A stretch of DNA of 64,000 nt from Prosthecobacter vanneervenii (GTDB lineage: Bacteria; Verrucomicrobiota; Verrucomicrobiia; Verrucomicrobiales; Verrucomicrobiaceae): positions 186,001-250,000 of the forward strand of contig NZ_JACHIG010000001.1 of assembly GCF_014203095.1 (NCBI RefSeq), in the 5' to 3' direction. Every line of letters starts with the position of its first letter. Position 1 is the first letter of the stretch. Positions 55,392 through 64,000 of the stretch are shown here, piece by piece. The notes below the pieces were generated by a model. It was not told where the DNA came from. It searched no databases and saw only the letters and a list, made by a program, of their open reading frames with translations. Made by a program: the position numbers and the translations under genes.

Positions 55392-56615
55392 TTACTCTGC
55401 CCAGCTCTTCAAGCCTGTTACCGGCAGCAGTGCATCCGCTGAAGCACGCCATTCCGCCGTGCCTGCCTTCAGGAAGAGATCATAAATCAGCTTCTTGCTA
55501 TGCGGGGTGGCGATGGAGTTGGGTGCATTGCGCCATAGGCCCAACCGCAAACCGCCCTCCTGGGCATGGTCCACATGGCGGTGGTAAATGAAGGCATCCA
55601 CGGTGGGCAGCGTCTGAATTTTTTCCCAGGCATAAGCGTAGGCTGCGGCCTGCAGTTTTTCTCCTTCAGGCGTGAGAAGGGTATGGAAGCCCTGCTCGCT
55701 GAGGATGATGCGGCGTGGCTTTCCATCATAAAGCAGCTCGGGCTTGGCCAGATGTTTGGCCAGCACCTCCAAGTTTTTAAAGGTGACCTTGTTGCTGCTG
55801 TCATCGTGAGTCACGGTTTTGTCCGTCCAAGCGCGCGGGTTTCCCAGATCTTCGGGGTAGGGGTGCCAGGCCACATTCCAGTCGAAGTCTCCGCGCTCGC
55901 GCACCAGCCGTGCAAAGGTGTCGAGAAACTCCCGGCCCGGTGTGGCCTCCTGCACGCTGACATTGTGCATGCTGCTCGTCCAGTGATGATCGGAGGAGAG
56001 ATAAGTGCGCGCATGCAGCGAGTGCCTGCGGATGGCGCTATGCATGATGCGGAAAGCCTTTTCATATTCGCTGGCGGCGGTTTCAAGCGGTACGAGGCCC
56101 ATGTTGTTCCAGAGGAAGTGGGAGTTCACCTCGTTGCCGATGATCCAGCCCCACACGCGCCCATGCTCCGGGTGCGCGCCGCTCCAGTATTCCGCCAGCA
56201 GGTTCATCACCGCATTGAGATAGCCGTTGGTCGTGTTTACCGCGCCGACGCTGAACTTGTAGTCTTTGCGGTGCCCGGGATGCAGCACCACGGAGTCGAT
56301 GGCTGGATTCTTGGAAGGATAGGCGATGAGGATGAGATACACCACCACGCCTTTGGCGGAGAGCGGCTTGATCTGACGGTCCAGAGAGGCGAGGTACTTT
56401 TGATTGAAAACAAAGCTGCCGCTCTCAGGCTTGGATGCCGCATCATACAGCGCCGTCAGATTCACATTGATCCCCGCATGGTGGATGCCCAGCGCCAGCG
56501 CATCATCGACCATCTGCACCTGCAGGCCCTTCTGATCTGGCGGGGTGGGGAATGGGTCCGTGTTTTGGGCAAACACGGATTGCACAAGCAGGAGGGCGAG
56601 AAGAAGATGACGCAT
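55392..56615 (-). CDS. secreted DUF5722-type glycosidase-like protein
   Basis: From the ATG at 56615 the protein has 407 residues with a signal peptide ([16 protein letters not shown]). The body reads as a TIM barrel: QMVDDALALGIHHAGINVNLTALY, RQIKPLSAKGVVVYLILIAYP, WGWIIGNEVNSHFLWNNMG with a glycosidase-like Asn-Glu pair, WHPYPEDLGNPRAW, and ILSEQGFHTL with a second Glu in the position of a nucleophile. This matches DUF5722, a domain of unknown specificity related to clan-A glycoside hydrolases. The open frame extends 33 codons upstream, but the signal peptide fixes the start, which overlaps the start of the divergent small gene. Confidence 0.75.
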   Translation of the reverse strand: MRHLLLALLLVQSVFAQNTDPFPTPPDQKGLQVQMVDDALALGIHHAGINVNLTALYDAASKPESGSFVFNQKYLASLDRQIKPLSAKGVVVYLILIAYPSKNPAIDSVVLHPGHRKDYKFSVGAVNTTNGYLNAVMNLLAEYWSGAHPEHGRVWGWIIGNEVNSHFLWNNMGLVPLETAASEYEKAFRIMHSAIRRHSLHARTYLSSDHHWTSSMHNVSVQEATPGREFLDTFARLVRERGDFDWNVAWHPYPEDLGNPRAWTDKTVTHDDSSNKVTFKNLEVLAKHLAKPELLYDGKPRRIILSEQGFHTLLTPEGEKLQAAAYAYAWEKIQTLPTVDAFIYHRHVDHAQEGGLRLGLWRNAPNSIATPHSKKLIYDLFLKAGTAEWRASADALLPVTGLKSWAE

Positions 56616-56766
56616 GAGTGAAGAGACAATCAGCGCAGCCAAGGAGCAACCGCAAGCCGCCTGCTGCACGCATTGTGGTGCACTGGAGGCCACGAAGGTG
56701 GGAGACGAGCACATCTGCGACGACTGTTACATCGCCTGCGGCTCCTGCTGTGCGGGGGATGAGTAG
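56614..56766 (+). CDS. 50-residue Cys-rich zinc-ribbon-like protein
   Basis: ATG at 56614 to TAG at 56764. The protein contains [30 protein letters not shown]: two CxxC pairs that suit a zinc ribbon, plus a Cys-rich tail GSCC. Very similar miniature proteins (CxxC...LCxDCY...GSCC) are widespread in Verrucomicrobiota and have no known function. Its ATG overlaps the start codon of the minus-strand DUF5722 gene by two bases, so the two genes share one divergent start point. The ADP-forming synthetase begins 77 bp downstream. Confidence 0.75.
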   Translation: MSEETISAAKEQPQAACCTHCGALEATKVGDEHICDDCYIACGSCCAGDE

Positions 56767-56843
56767 TCCGGAAAAGGCCAGAAACTTCGCAGCAAAGCAC
56801 AACATGCGTTGAGACGCGGGGAGGTTCGTCCGTAGGTTGCGGT

Positions 56844-58952
56844 ATGTCTCTTGCTTCTTTTTTCCAGCCACGCAGCATCGCCCTCGTCGGAGCCACGGAG
56901 CGCGCGGGCAGCGTGGGGCTGGCCATCTGGGAAAACCTGCGCGGCTTTGCGGGCACGGTGTATCCGGTGAATGCCAAGCGGGCGGAAGTCTGCGGTGTGC
57001 GGGCTTATCCATCTATCGCCGCACTGCCGGAGGTGCCGGAGCTGGTGGTGATCGTGACGCCTGCGCCCACCGTGACTGCGCTGGTTGAGGAGGCCGGTGC
57101 TGCCGGAGTGCGGGCGGTGGTGGTGATCTCTGCTGGATTTAAGGAAACCGGTGCCGAAGGTACGCGGCTGGAGGCCGAGGTGCTGGCTGCGGCACGCAAG
57201 CATGGCGTGCGCCTTATTGGGCCCAACTGCCTCGGTCTCATGAACCCGCATGCGGGGCTGAATGCCACCTTTGCCAGCAGCCGGGCGCTGCCGGGACGCG
57301 TGGCCTTTCTGAGTCAGAGCGGTGCGCTGTGTACAGCCATCCTCGACTGGAGCCACGATCAGTATGTGGGCTTCAGCGCCTTTGTCTCCACCGGGGCCAT
57401 GGCCGATGTCGGCTGGGGAGATCTGATTCGCTACTTTGGAGAAGATCCGCACACCAGCAGCATCGTGATCTACATGGAATCCGTGGGCGCGGATGCGGCG
57501 GCGTTTCTCGCGGCGGCACGCGCCGTGGCGGCGCAGAAGCCCATCGTGGTGATCAAGGTGGGACGCACCGCCGAGGCTTCCCGTGTGGCGGCCTCCCACA
57601 CCGGCGCTCTGACAGGCAGCGATGCCGTGCTGGATGCCGCGTTGCGCCAGAGTGGGGTGCTGCGGGTGGACACGATCGAGGAGCTTTTTGACATGGCCGA
57701 GGTGCTGGCCAAGCAGCCACTGCCTACCGGCAGGCGGCTAGGCATTGTGACGAATGCAGGCGGCCCCGGCGCGCTGGCCACGGATGCGCTTGTGCTGGGC
57801 CAGGGCCTGCTGGCGGAGCTCTCCGCGCAGAGCATGGCGGCGCTGAATGCCGTGCTGCCCCAAAGCTGGAGCCACAACAACCCGGTGGATGTGCTGGGCG
57901 ATGCCGATGCCGCTCGCTTTGCGCAGGCGCTGCGCATTGTGGCCGGAGATCCGGGCGTGGATGGCGTGCTGGCCATCCTCACGCCGCAGGCCATGACGCA
58001 GCCCACGGAGATCGCACGCGAGGTGGCGCAGATCGCGGCAGGTTTTGGCAAGCCGCTGCTGGCCAGCTGGATGGGTGCGCAGTGTGTGCAGGAGGGGCGC
58101 GGCGTCCTGAACGCTGCAGGCGTGCCCACCTATGACTACCCGGATGAGGCCGCGCATGCCTTTGTGCGCATGCGGGAGCACCGCATCCGCCTCACGCTGC
58201 TGAGCGAGACTCTCAACGCCCACGCTGAAGACGATGACGTGGAACTGCCGCTGGTGGGAGACATGATCGATGCTGTGCTGAAAAGCGGACGCACCCTGAT
58301 GAATGAACAGGAGGCCAAGCAGCTGCTCAGCGTGGCGGGCATTCCCATTGTGGAAACACGCATCGCCTACACCGAAGACGCCGCCGTCGAGGCTGCGGAG
58401 GCCATCGGCTACCCTGTGGTGCTGAAGCTGCTGAGCAGCACCATCACACACAAAAGCGACTGCGGTGGTGTGCAGCTCAATCTCATGAATGCTGCCGCCG
58501 TGCAGCAGGCGTGGAGGCTCATCCGTGACAATGTCACGCATGTGCATGGTCTTGCTGCTTTTGATGGAGTTACCGTGCAGCGCATGATGACGCAGAAGGG
58601 CGTGGAGCTCATTCTGGGGGCCAGCACGGATGCGCAGTTTGGCCCGGTGCTGCTCTTTGGCGCAGGAGGCACGCTGGTGGAGGTGCTGAAGGATCATGTC
58701 CTGGCACTGCCACCGCTGAACCACGCCCTGGCGCGCCGCTGGGTGGAGCAGACGAGGATCTCCAAAGTGCTGCATGGCGTGCGCGCTCAGCCTGCGGTGG
58801 ATCTTTCGGCGCTCGATGCGGTGCTGGTCAAATTTGCCCGCCTGCTGCAGCACGAGCGCCGAATCGTGGAGCTGGACATTAATCCCCTCCTGGCCACAGC
58901 CGATGGAGTCGTGGCGCTGGATGCACGCGTGCTTCTAAGATCCGGGCTGTAG
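56844..58952 (+). CDS. acyl-CoA synthetase (ADP/NDP-forming), acetate-CoA ligase family
   Basis: This 702-residue protein fuses the alpha and beta parts of NDP-forming acyl-CoA synthetases. It has a CoA-binding domain ([28 protein letters not shown]), a succinyl-CoA-ligase-like domain with the phospho-His site [10 protein letters not shown] (His252), and a C-terminal ATP-grasp domain ([49 protein letters not shown]). It interconverts acetyl-CoA or another acyl-CoA with the free acid, making ATP or GTP. Working with KorAB it could turn 2-oxoacids into acids with energy gain; this link is inference because the genes are 30 kb apart. Confidence 0.9.
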   Translation: MSLASFFQPRSIALVGATERAGSVGLAIWENLRGFAGTVYPVNAKRAEVCGVRAYPSIAALPEVPELVVIVTPAPTVTALVEEAGAAGVRAVVVISAGFKETGAEGTRLEAEVLAAARKHGVRLIGPNCLGLMNPHAGLNATFASSRALPGRVAFLSQSGALCTAILDWSHDQYVGFSAFVSTGAMADVGWGDLIRYFGEDPHTSSIVIYMESVGADAAAFLAAARAVAAQKPIVVIKVGRTAEASRVAASHTGALTGSDAVLDAALRQSGVLRVDTIEELFDMAEVLAKQPLPTGRRLGIVTNAGGPGALATDALVLGQGLLAELSAQSMAALNAVLPQSWSHNNPVDVLGDADAARFAQALRIVAGDPGVDGVLAILTPQAMTQPTEIAREVAQIAAGFGKPLLASWMGAQCVQEGRGVLNAAGVPTYDYPDEAAHAFVRMREHRIRLTLLSETLNAHAEDDDVELPLVGDMIDAVLKSGRTLMNEQEAKQLLSVAGIPIVETRIAYTEDAAVEAAEAIGYPVVLKLLSSTITHKSDCGGVQLNLMNAAAVQQAWRLIRDNVTHVHGLAAFDGVTVQRMMTQKGVELILGASTDAQFGPVLLFGAGGTLVEVLKDHVLALPPLNHALARRWVEQTRISKVLHGVRAQPAVDLSALDAVLVKFARLLQHERRIVELDINPLLATADGVVALDARVLLRSGL

Positions 58953-58970
58953 GAGCTGAGGTGGCATAGG

Positions 58971-58982
58971 TGACCTAGGTCA
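58971..58982. promoter_or_regulatory. palindrome upstream of the RND operon
   Basis: TGACCTAGGTCA is a perfect 12-bp palindrome flanked on both sides by CATAGG. It lies about 150 bp before the adaptor gene and 20 bp after the synthetase stop. It is a plausible repressor site, but no regulator gene is adjacent. Confidence 0.35.
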
Positions 58983-59130
58983 TAGGTGCTCGGCCGCGTC
59001 TTCTTGTGGCGGCGGGCATGTGTTTAAAATGAAACCACCGCACAGTTGGCACACAGACGGGTTGCTGGTATGGACTGCGTCTTAAAGATGCCCCGCATCC
59101 ATGTAGGCGCATCAAACGAACTCTGTGAGC

Positions 59131-60306
59131 ATGAAGACCCTTTTGAAGCATCCCCTGATCGTTCTGGCGCTGGGTCTCGCGAGCTGTGGGAAGCCCTCCT
59201 CCGGCCCGCCGCCTGCCGCGCCCATGGCCGCCGGTCCCCTCGAAGTGGGAGTCATTACCGTGAAGACTTCCCCCGTCACTCTCACGCAAGATCTGCCGGG
59301 GCGCATCTCGGCCTTCCGCGTGGCGGAGGTGCGTGCGCGCGTGAGCGGCATTGTATTGAAGCGTCTCTTCAAAGAGGGCAGCGATGTGAAGGAAGGGCAG
59401 GTGCTCTATGAAATCGACCCCGCGCAGTATGAGGCCTCTCTGGAAAGCGCGCAAGGAACCCTGGCGCGTGCCGAGGCCAGCCTGAACTCCGCCATGCTCA
59501 AGCTCAACCGCATGCAGTCGCTCATCGACTCCCGTGCCATCAGCAAGCAGGACTTTGACGAGGCATCCGGCAGCAAGCGCGTGAACGAAGCGGAAGTGCT
59601 GCTGGGAAAAGCCGCCGTGAAGACCGCACGCATCAATCTGGACTACACCAAGGTCACTGCGCCGATCACCGGCCGCATCGGCCTCTCTCAAGTGACGGAG
59701 GGTGCCTACGTGCGCACTGATCAGGCCACGCTGCTGACCACCGTGCAGCAGATCGACCGCGTGTACGTGGACGTGAACCAGCCCAGCAGTGACCTGCTGC
59801 GGCTAAAGCAGGCGCTGACCAGCGGCAAGCTGAAGGCCGATGCCGCCGGTCAGGCGCGGGTGAAGCTCGTGTATGAAAACGGCGAGATCTATCCTGAGGA
59901 GGGTTCTCTGGAAGTTTCCGACGTGACGGTGAATACGCTGACCAATTCCGTGACTGTGCGTGCGGTCTTTCCCAATCCGCGCAATGAACTGCTGCCCGGC
60001 ATGTTTGTGCGTGCGCGGCTGGAAGAAGGCACCACACCAGATGCCATCCTGGTGCCGCAGCTGGCTGTGACGCGCAACTCCAAGGGCGAGCCGACGGCGA
60101 TGGTCGTGGGTGCTGAGAGCAAGGTGGAGCTGCGCGTGCTGGAGACGCCCCGCGCCGTGGGGAACCAGTGGATGGTGACCTCCGGCCTCAAGGCGGGAGA
60201 CCAGCTCATCATCAACAACCTTCAAAAGATCCGTCCCGGTGCGCCGGTGAAGGTGGCTGCCCCTGACTCTGCCGCGCCTGCTCAAACCTCCAGCGCTGCC
60301 AAATAA
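59131..60306 (+). CDS. RND efflux periplasmic adaptor lipoprotein (AcrA/MexA type)
   Basis: This 391-residue protein has a lipoprotein signal (LIVLALGLASC, lipobox LASC, Cys19). Then come the first barrel-sandwich half (VTLTQDLPGRISAFRVAEVRARVSGIVLKRLFKEGSDVKEGQVLYEID), an alpha hairpin (ASLESAQGTLARAEASLNSAML...), the second half (LDYTKVTAPITGRIGLSQVTEGAYV) and the beta-barrel/membrane-proximal domains ending in IINNLQKIRPGAPVKV. It couples the RND pump to an outer-membrane channel. The ATG at 59131 is preferred to a GTG six bases earlier. The pump gene begins 6 bp after the stop. Confidence 0.93.
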   Translation: MKTLLKHPLIVLALGLASCGKPSSGPPPAAPMAAGPLEVGVITVKTSPVTLTQDLPGRISAFRVAEVRARVSGIVLKRLFKEGSDVKEGQVLYEIDPAQYEASLESAQGTLARAEASLNSAMLKLNRMQSLIDSRAISKQDFDEASGSKRVNEAEVLLGKAAVKTARINLDYTKVTAPITGRIGLSQVTEGAYVRTDQATLLTTVQQIDRVYVDVNQPSSDLLRLKQALTSGKLKADAAGQARVKLVYENGEIYPEEGSLEVSDVTVNTLTNSVTVRAVFPNPRNELLPGMFVRARLEEGTTPDAILVPQLAVTRNSKGEPTAMVVGAESKVELRVLETPRAVGNQWMVTSGLKAGDQLIINNLQKIRPGAPVKVAAPDSAAPAQTSSAAK

Positions 60307-60312
60307 CCCACG

Positions 60313-63300
60313 ATGTCCCGCTTCTTCATCGACCGGCCTGTCTTCGCGTGGGTCATCGCCATCATCATCATGCTGGCGGGGGCGCTCTCGATCGAGACCC
60401 TGCCCATCGCGCAGTATCCCAACATTGCGCCGCCCACCATCGCCATCATTGCCACGTATCCCGGTGCCTCGGCCAAGACACTGGAAGACACCGTGACGCA
60501 GGTCATCGAGCAGCGGCTCAATGGCATCGACCATCTGCGCTACATCGAAAGCTCCAGCACCTCGGACGGCACGGCCACCATCACCGTGACGTTTGACGGC
60601 GAGGCCAATGCGGACACCGCGCAGGTGCAGGTGCAGAACAAAGTCTCGCTGGCGCTGCCCTCGCTGCCGCAGGAGGTGCAGCAGCAGGGCGTGCAGGTGA
60701 ACAAATCTGTGCGCAATTTCCTCATCGTGGTCGGCCTCATTTCCACGGACGGCAGCATGAGCAACACCGACCTCGCTGACTACAATGCCAGCGTGATGCG
60801 TGATCCCATCAGCCGCCTGCAGGGGGTGGGGGAGATTCAGGCCTTTGGCACGCAGTACGCCATGCGCATCTGGCTGGACCCCGACAAGCTGAACAAATAC
60901 CAGCTGACCTCCAATGACGTCATCCTCGCCGTGCGTGCGCAGAATGCCCAGGTTTCCGCCGGGGCGCTGGGCGCTCTGCCGGCCGCGCAGGGGCAGCTGC
61001 TCAATGCCACCGTGATGGCGCAGAGCAGGCTGCAGACGCCGGAGCAGTTTGGCGGCATCCTCCTGCGCGTGAGCCAGGACGGCTCGCGTGTCTTTCTGCG
61101 GGATGTGGCCCGCACCGAACTGGGCAGCGAATCCTACAACGTGATGGCGCGCTACAATGGCATGCCCGCCAGCGGCATGGCCATCCGCCCTGCGCTGGGG
61201 GCCAATGCGCTGGAGACCGTGGACATCGTGAAAAAGAAGGTGGAGGAGCTCTCGCAATTCTTCCCGCCCGGCGTGAAGGCCATCTTTCCGTATGACACCA
61301 CGCAGTTTGTCCGCATCTCCGTGGAGGAGGTGGTCAAGACTCTGATCGAGGCCATCGTGCTCGTCTTCCTGGTGATGTTCATCTTCCTGCAGAGCTGGCG
61401 CGCCACGCTGATCCCCACCATCGCCGTGCCGGTGGTGCTGCTGGGCACCTTTGGTGTCATGGCGGCGGCGGGCTACTCCATCAATACGCTCACCCTCTTC
61501 GGCCTCGTGCTGGCCATCGGCCTGCTGGTGGACGATGCCATCGTGGTGGTGGAAAACGTGGAGCGCGTGATGCAGGAGGAAGGGCTGTCTCCGAAGGAGG
61601 CCACGCGCAAGTCCATGGATCAGATCAGCGGTGCGCTCGTCGGCATCGGTCTGGTGCTCAGCGCGGCCTTTGTGCCCATGGCCTTCTTCACCGGGTCCAG
61701 CGGCGTCATCTACCGGCAGTTCTCACTCATCATCGTCAGCTCGGTCACGCTCTCCGTTCTCGTGGCCCTCATCCTCACGCCCGCGCTCTGCGCCACGCTG
61801 CTCAAGCCCGTGGCCAAGGATCATGGCATCACCAAACGCGGCCCCTTCGGCTGGTTCAATCGCGGCTTTGAGCGTGTGGCCGACAGCTACGCGCATGCGG
61901 TGGGCAAGTTCCTCAAGCATTACGTGCTCGCGCTCATCCCCTACGCAGCCATCGCTGCAGCGGTGGTGTATCTCTTTGAGCGTGCGCCCACCGGCTTCCT
62001 GCCGGACGAGGACACCGGCGTGCTCTTTGCCATGGCGCAGCTGCCACCCGGCTCCACACGTGAGCAGGCCGATGAGGTGCTCAAGAAAATGGAGACGCAT
62101 TTCTTCGAGGAGGAGAAGGAGGTGGTGGAAGGCGGCTTTGGCGTGCTGGGGTTCAGCTTCAGCGGCAATGCGCAGAACCAGGTGCTCATGTTTGTGAAGC
62201 TCAAGCCCTGGGACGAGCGCAAGCTGCCCTCTCAAAAGGTCAAGGCCATCCAGGGCCGCGCCATGGGCAAGTTCATGCAGATCAAGGAGGCGCTGGCCTT
62301 TGCCTTCGCTCCGCCCGCCGTGCTGGAGCTGGGCACCGCCACCGGCTTTGACCTCCGTCTTGTCGATCTCGGTGGTCTGGGGCATGACGCGCTCATGGCC
62401 GCGCAGGGCCAGCTGCTCGGCATGTCGGCGCAGAATCCCATCCTCACCTCCGTGCGTCCCAACGGGCTGGCAGACACCTCCGTGTATCAGATCGATGTGG
62501 ATCAGGAGAAAGCCAGCGCGCTGGGCCTCTCTCTCGCGGAGATCAATGCCTCCCTCAGCACCATCCTCGGCTCCACCTACGTCAATGATTTCATCGACAA
62601 GAACCGCGTGAAGCGCGTCATGCTGCAGGGAGATGCGCCCTACCGCATGCTGCCAGAGGATATTGGCCGCTGGTATGTGCGCAATGCCCAGGGCGGCATG
62701 GTGCCGTTTTCCGCCTTTTCCACCGGATCATGGAAAATGGGATCGCCCAAGCTGGAGCGTTTTAATGGAGCCTCCTCCCTCTCCATCCAGGGAGAGCCAG
62801 CGCCCGGCCACAGCTCCGGCGAGGCCATCAAGGAGATCGAGCGCATGGCCAGATCTCTGCCCGTGGGCATCGGCGTGGCCTGGGCGGGGCTGTCGTATGA
62901 GGAGCAGCTTTCCGGCTCCAAATCCGCGCAGCTTTACATCATCGCGCTGCTCATGGTCTTCCTCTGTCTGGCGGCGCTGTATGAGAGCTGGGCCATCCCG
63001 TTTTCCGTCATGATGGACATGCCCCTCGGTGCGCTGGGTGTGGTGGCGGCCACGCAGTGGCGCGGCATGCCCAATGACATCTACTTTCAAATTGGCCTCA
63101 TCACCATCATCGGCCTCTCCGCCAAAAACGCCATCCTCGTGGTGGAGTTTGCCAAGGAGCACTTTGACCGGGGAGCCACGCTCATCGAGGCCGCGCTGCA
63201 CGCCGTCCGCCAGCGACTGCGCCCCATTCTGATGACCTCCATCGCCTTCGGCCTGGGCGTGCTGCCCCTGGCCACGAATACCGGCGCAGGCTCCGGCAGC

Positions 63301-63435
63301 CAGAACGCCATCGGCACCGGCATCGTGGGCGGAGCCGTGACCACCACGCTGCTGGGCCTGTTCTTCGTGCCTCTCTACTTTGTGGTCATCCTGCGCCTCT
63401 TCCGCGTGAAGCCGCTGAAGGCGGAGGTGAAGTAG
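60313..63435 (+). CDS. RND multidrug efflux pump, HAE1/AcrB type
   Basis: This 1040-residue inner-membrane protein has twelve helices in the usual pattern: one helix, a large periplasmic loop and six helices, repeated twice. The start [41 protein letters not shown] is typical. The proton relay Asp pair is at D407-D408 in [16 protein letters not shown] and the relay Lys at about 938 in [21 protein letters not shown]. The sequence is intact with no lost key residue. Co-transcribed with the adaptor; no TolC-like gene follows, so the outer-membrane channel must be encoded elsewhere. Confidence 0.95.
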   Translation: MSRFFIDRPVFAWVIAIIIMLAGALSIETLPIAQYPNIAPPTIAIIATYPGASAKTLEDTVTQVIEQRLNGIDHLRYIESSSTSDGTATITVTFDGEANADTAQVQVQNKVSLALPSLPQEVQQQGVQVNKSVRNFLIVVGLISTDGSMSNTDLADYNASVMRDPISRLQGVGEIQAFGTQYAMRIWLDPDKLNKYQLTSNDVILAVRAQNAQVSAGALGALPAAQGQLLNATVMAQSRLQTPEQFGGILLRVSQDGSRVFLRDVARTELGSESYNVMARYNGMPASGMAIRPALGANALETVDIVKKKVEELSQFFPPGVKAIFPYDTTQFVRISVEEVVKTLIEAIVLVFLVMFIFLQSWRATLIPTIAVPVVLLGTFGVMAAAGYSINTLTLFGLVLAIGLLVDDAIVVVENVERVMQEEGLSPKEATRKSMDQISGALVGIGLVLSAAFVPMAFFTGSSGVIYRQFSLIIVSSVTLSVLVALILTPALCATLLKPVAKDHGITKRGPFGWFNRGFERVADSYAHAVGKFLKHYVLALIPYAAIAAAVVYLFERAPTGFLPDEDTGVLFAMAQLPPGSTREQADEVLKKMETHFFEEEKEVVEGGFGVLGFSFSGNAQNQVLMFVKLKPWDERKLPSQKVKAIQGRAMGKFMQIKEALAFAFAPPAVLELGTATGFDLRLVDLGGLGHDALMAAQGQLLGMSAQNPILTSVRPNGLADTSVYQIDVDQEKASALGLSLAEINASLSTILGSTYVNDFIDKNRVKRVMLQGDAPYRMLPEDIGRWYVRNAQGGMVPFSAFSTGSWKMGSPKLERFNGASSLSIQGEPAPGHSSGEAIKEIERMARSLPVGIGVAWAGLSYEEQLSGSKSAQLYIIALLMVFLCLAALYESWAIPFSVMMDMPLGALGVVAATQWRGMPNDIYFQIGLITIIGLSAKNAILVVEFAKEHFDRGATLIEAALHAVRQRLRPILMTSIAFGLGVLPLATNTGAGSGSQNAIGTGIVGGAVTTTLLGLFFVPLYFVVILRLFRVKPLKAEVK

Positions 63436-63456
63436 CCCAGTTGCGCCGCAACTGGG
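63436..63456 (+). terminator. inverted repeat after the RND operon
   Basis: CCCAGTTGCG-C-CGCAACTGGG is a perfect 10-bp inverted repeat directly after the stop codon. The T run is weak (only TT), so termination is likely but not certain. It also lies downstream of the convergent last gene. Confidence 0.6.
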
Positions 63457-63470
63457 TTGGCTGGCGAATC

Positions 63471-64000
63471 TCAGAGAAGAATGGCTTCTGTGTTTGGTGA
63501 TGTGGCATTCTCGAGATGGCGCATGAAGCGTAATGTTCGTTCATCGTCTCCGTGAAAGACAATGCAAAAACCTTCCACGTACGGTTGGGTATTCTGCTCG
63601 TACGGGATGTCCGCCAACACGAGCGCAGACTTTCGGTCATCAGCTAGCAGCATGAGATAGGTGGCACCACCCTGATCAGCGGGTTCACTGTGCAACAGGC
63701 CAAGTATCCAGGGTAGGTAAAGTGGTTCTGAATTTAACTTTTGGATACGCCCGATCACCCAACACGCACCGTCGTGGCAAAATACCTGGACCAAATGACT
63801 GGAGGTCTCAGCTAGGTAGGTGCTTAGTCCTCGAAAGAACACGTCGCTTACTTTTTGAGTCACTCCTGCCCACTCTGGTCGTTGCGATGGGATGCCGTCC
63901 AGCAGGGCTGTTAAAAAACTGCCGGCCTTGCTCTGCTTATAAATAAGGCTGGAATCGCCAATGATTTCGGGATGAAAATCGTAGTCCACTAAAAGAGTGT
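63471..64000 (-). CDS. hypothetical protein, start uncertain at the window edge
   Basis: A GTG at 63989 gives 172 residues, but the frame has no stop before the window end, so the true start may lie outside. There is no signal peptide or membrane helix. The sequence has mixed alpha/beta character (VFCHDGACWVIGRIQKLNSEPLYLPWIL; GATYLMLLADDRKSALVLADIPYEQN), ending in a charged helix (DDERTLRFMRHLENA). It resembles the size and style of small cytoplasmic immunity or adaptor proteins, without a recognisable motif. Its G+C content is lower than that of the adjacent RND genes. Confidence 0.55.
   Translation of the reverse strand, partial: TLLVDYDFHPEIIGDSSLIYKQSKAGSFLTALLDGIPSQRPEWAGVTQKVSDVFFRGLSTYLAETSSHLVQVFCHDGACWVIGRIQKLNSEPLYLPWILGLLHSEPADQGGATYLMLLADDRKSALVLADIPYEQNTQPYVEGFCIVFHGDDERTLRFMRHLENATSPNTEAILL

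Noticed and set aside
1-64000. tRNA, rRNA, transposase and phage genes
   Set aside because: None could be identified by reading for T-loop signatures, conserved rRNA segments or transposase motifs. A covariance-model tRNA search would be needed to exclude tRNAs firmly.

Overview
This is a 64 kb chromosomal stretch of high G+C content from a Gram-negative-type bacterium, most likely a member of the Verrucomicrobiota close to Prosthecobacter or Verrucomicrobium. That placement is inferred from the gene content, not from a marker gene. The supporting features are two giant autotransporter-strand-repeat proteins ending in PEP-CTERM tails, a tiny Cys-rich protein of the type common in that phylum, a secretin-module protein, many secreted hypotheticals, and the near absence of Shine-Dalgarno motifs. 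I saw no rRNA, tRNA, CRISPR array, transposase or prophage gene.

Layout. 0-11.3 kb: secreted or unknown proteins, purQ, a very large membrane protein with a spermidine-synthase-like domain, a MacB-type permease, and a secreted protein built from three copies of a secretin-associated module. 11.4-19.7 kb: a signal-peptide-bearing glutamate racemase homologue, an SpmA-SpmB fusion, a divergent MerR-type regulator with a cobalamin photoreceptor signature (CarH/LitR type), an FAH-family dehydratase and a 2,5-dioxovalerate dehydrogenase. The last two could catalyse the final steps of a Weimberg-like pentose route to 2-oxoglutarate. Two REPIN-like repeats bracket this block. 19.7-30.7 kb: a TPR-AAA ATPase, the DEAD-box helicase deaD, 2-oxoacid:ferredoxin oxidoreductase (korAB), and the overlapping pair nrnA-truB. 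30.7-37.2 kb: small membrane proteins, a coiled-coil protein, an ABC-exporter-like permease and a secreted beta-helix protein in one minus-strand run, then a di-haem cytochrome c peroxidase.

37.3-56.6 kb is the most unusual part. Two tandem minus-strand genes encode PEP-CTERM proteins of 1497 and 3680 residues. The larger contains five degenerate super-repeats of about 390 residues. Next come a NagD-like HAD phosphatase, an AraC-type regulator and a DUF5722-type glycosidase-like protein. Both giant genes and the HAD gene are preceded by the same ungapped 61-bp element. It has three GGGTCT-like boxes exactly 21 bp apart, a TTGCGCAA palindrome, and a terminal TGG...GC pair with the GG-N10-GC spacing of a sigma-54 promoter. 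This looks like a small regulon.

56.6-64 kb: a small zinc-ribbon-like protein, an ADP-forming acyl-CoA synthetase, an RND efflux adaptor and pump without an adjacent outer-membrane channel, and an unknown gene cut by the right edge.
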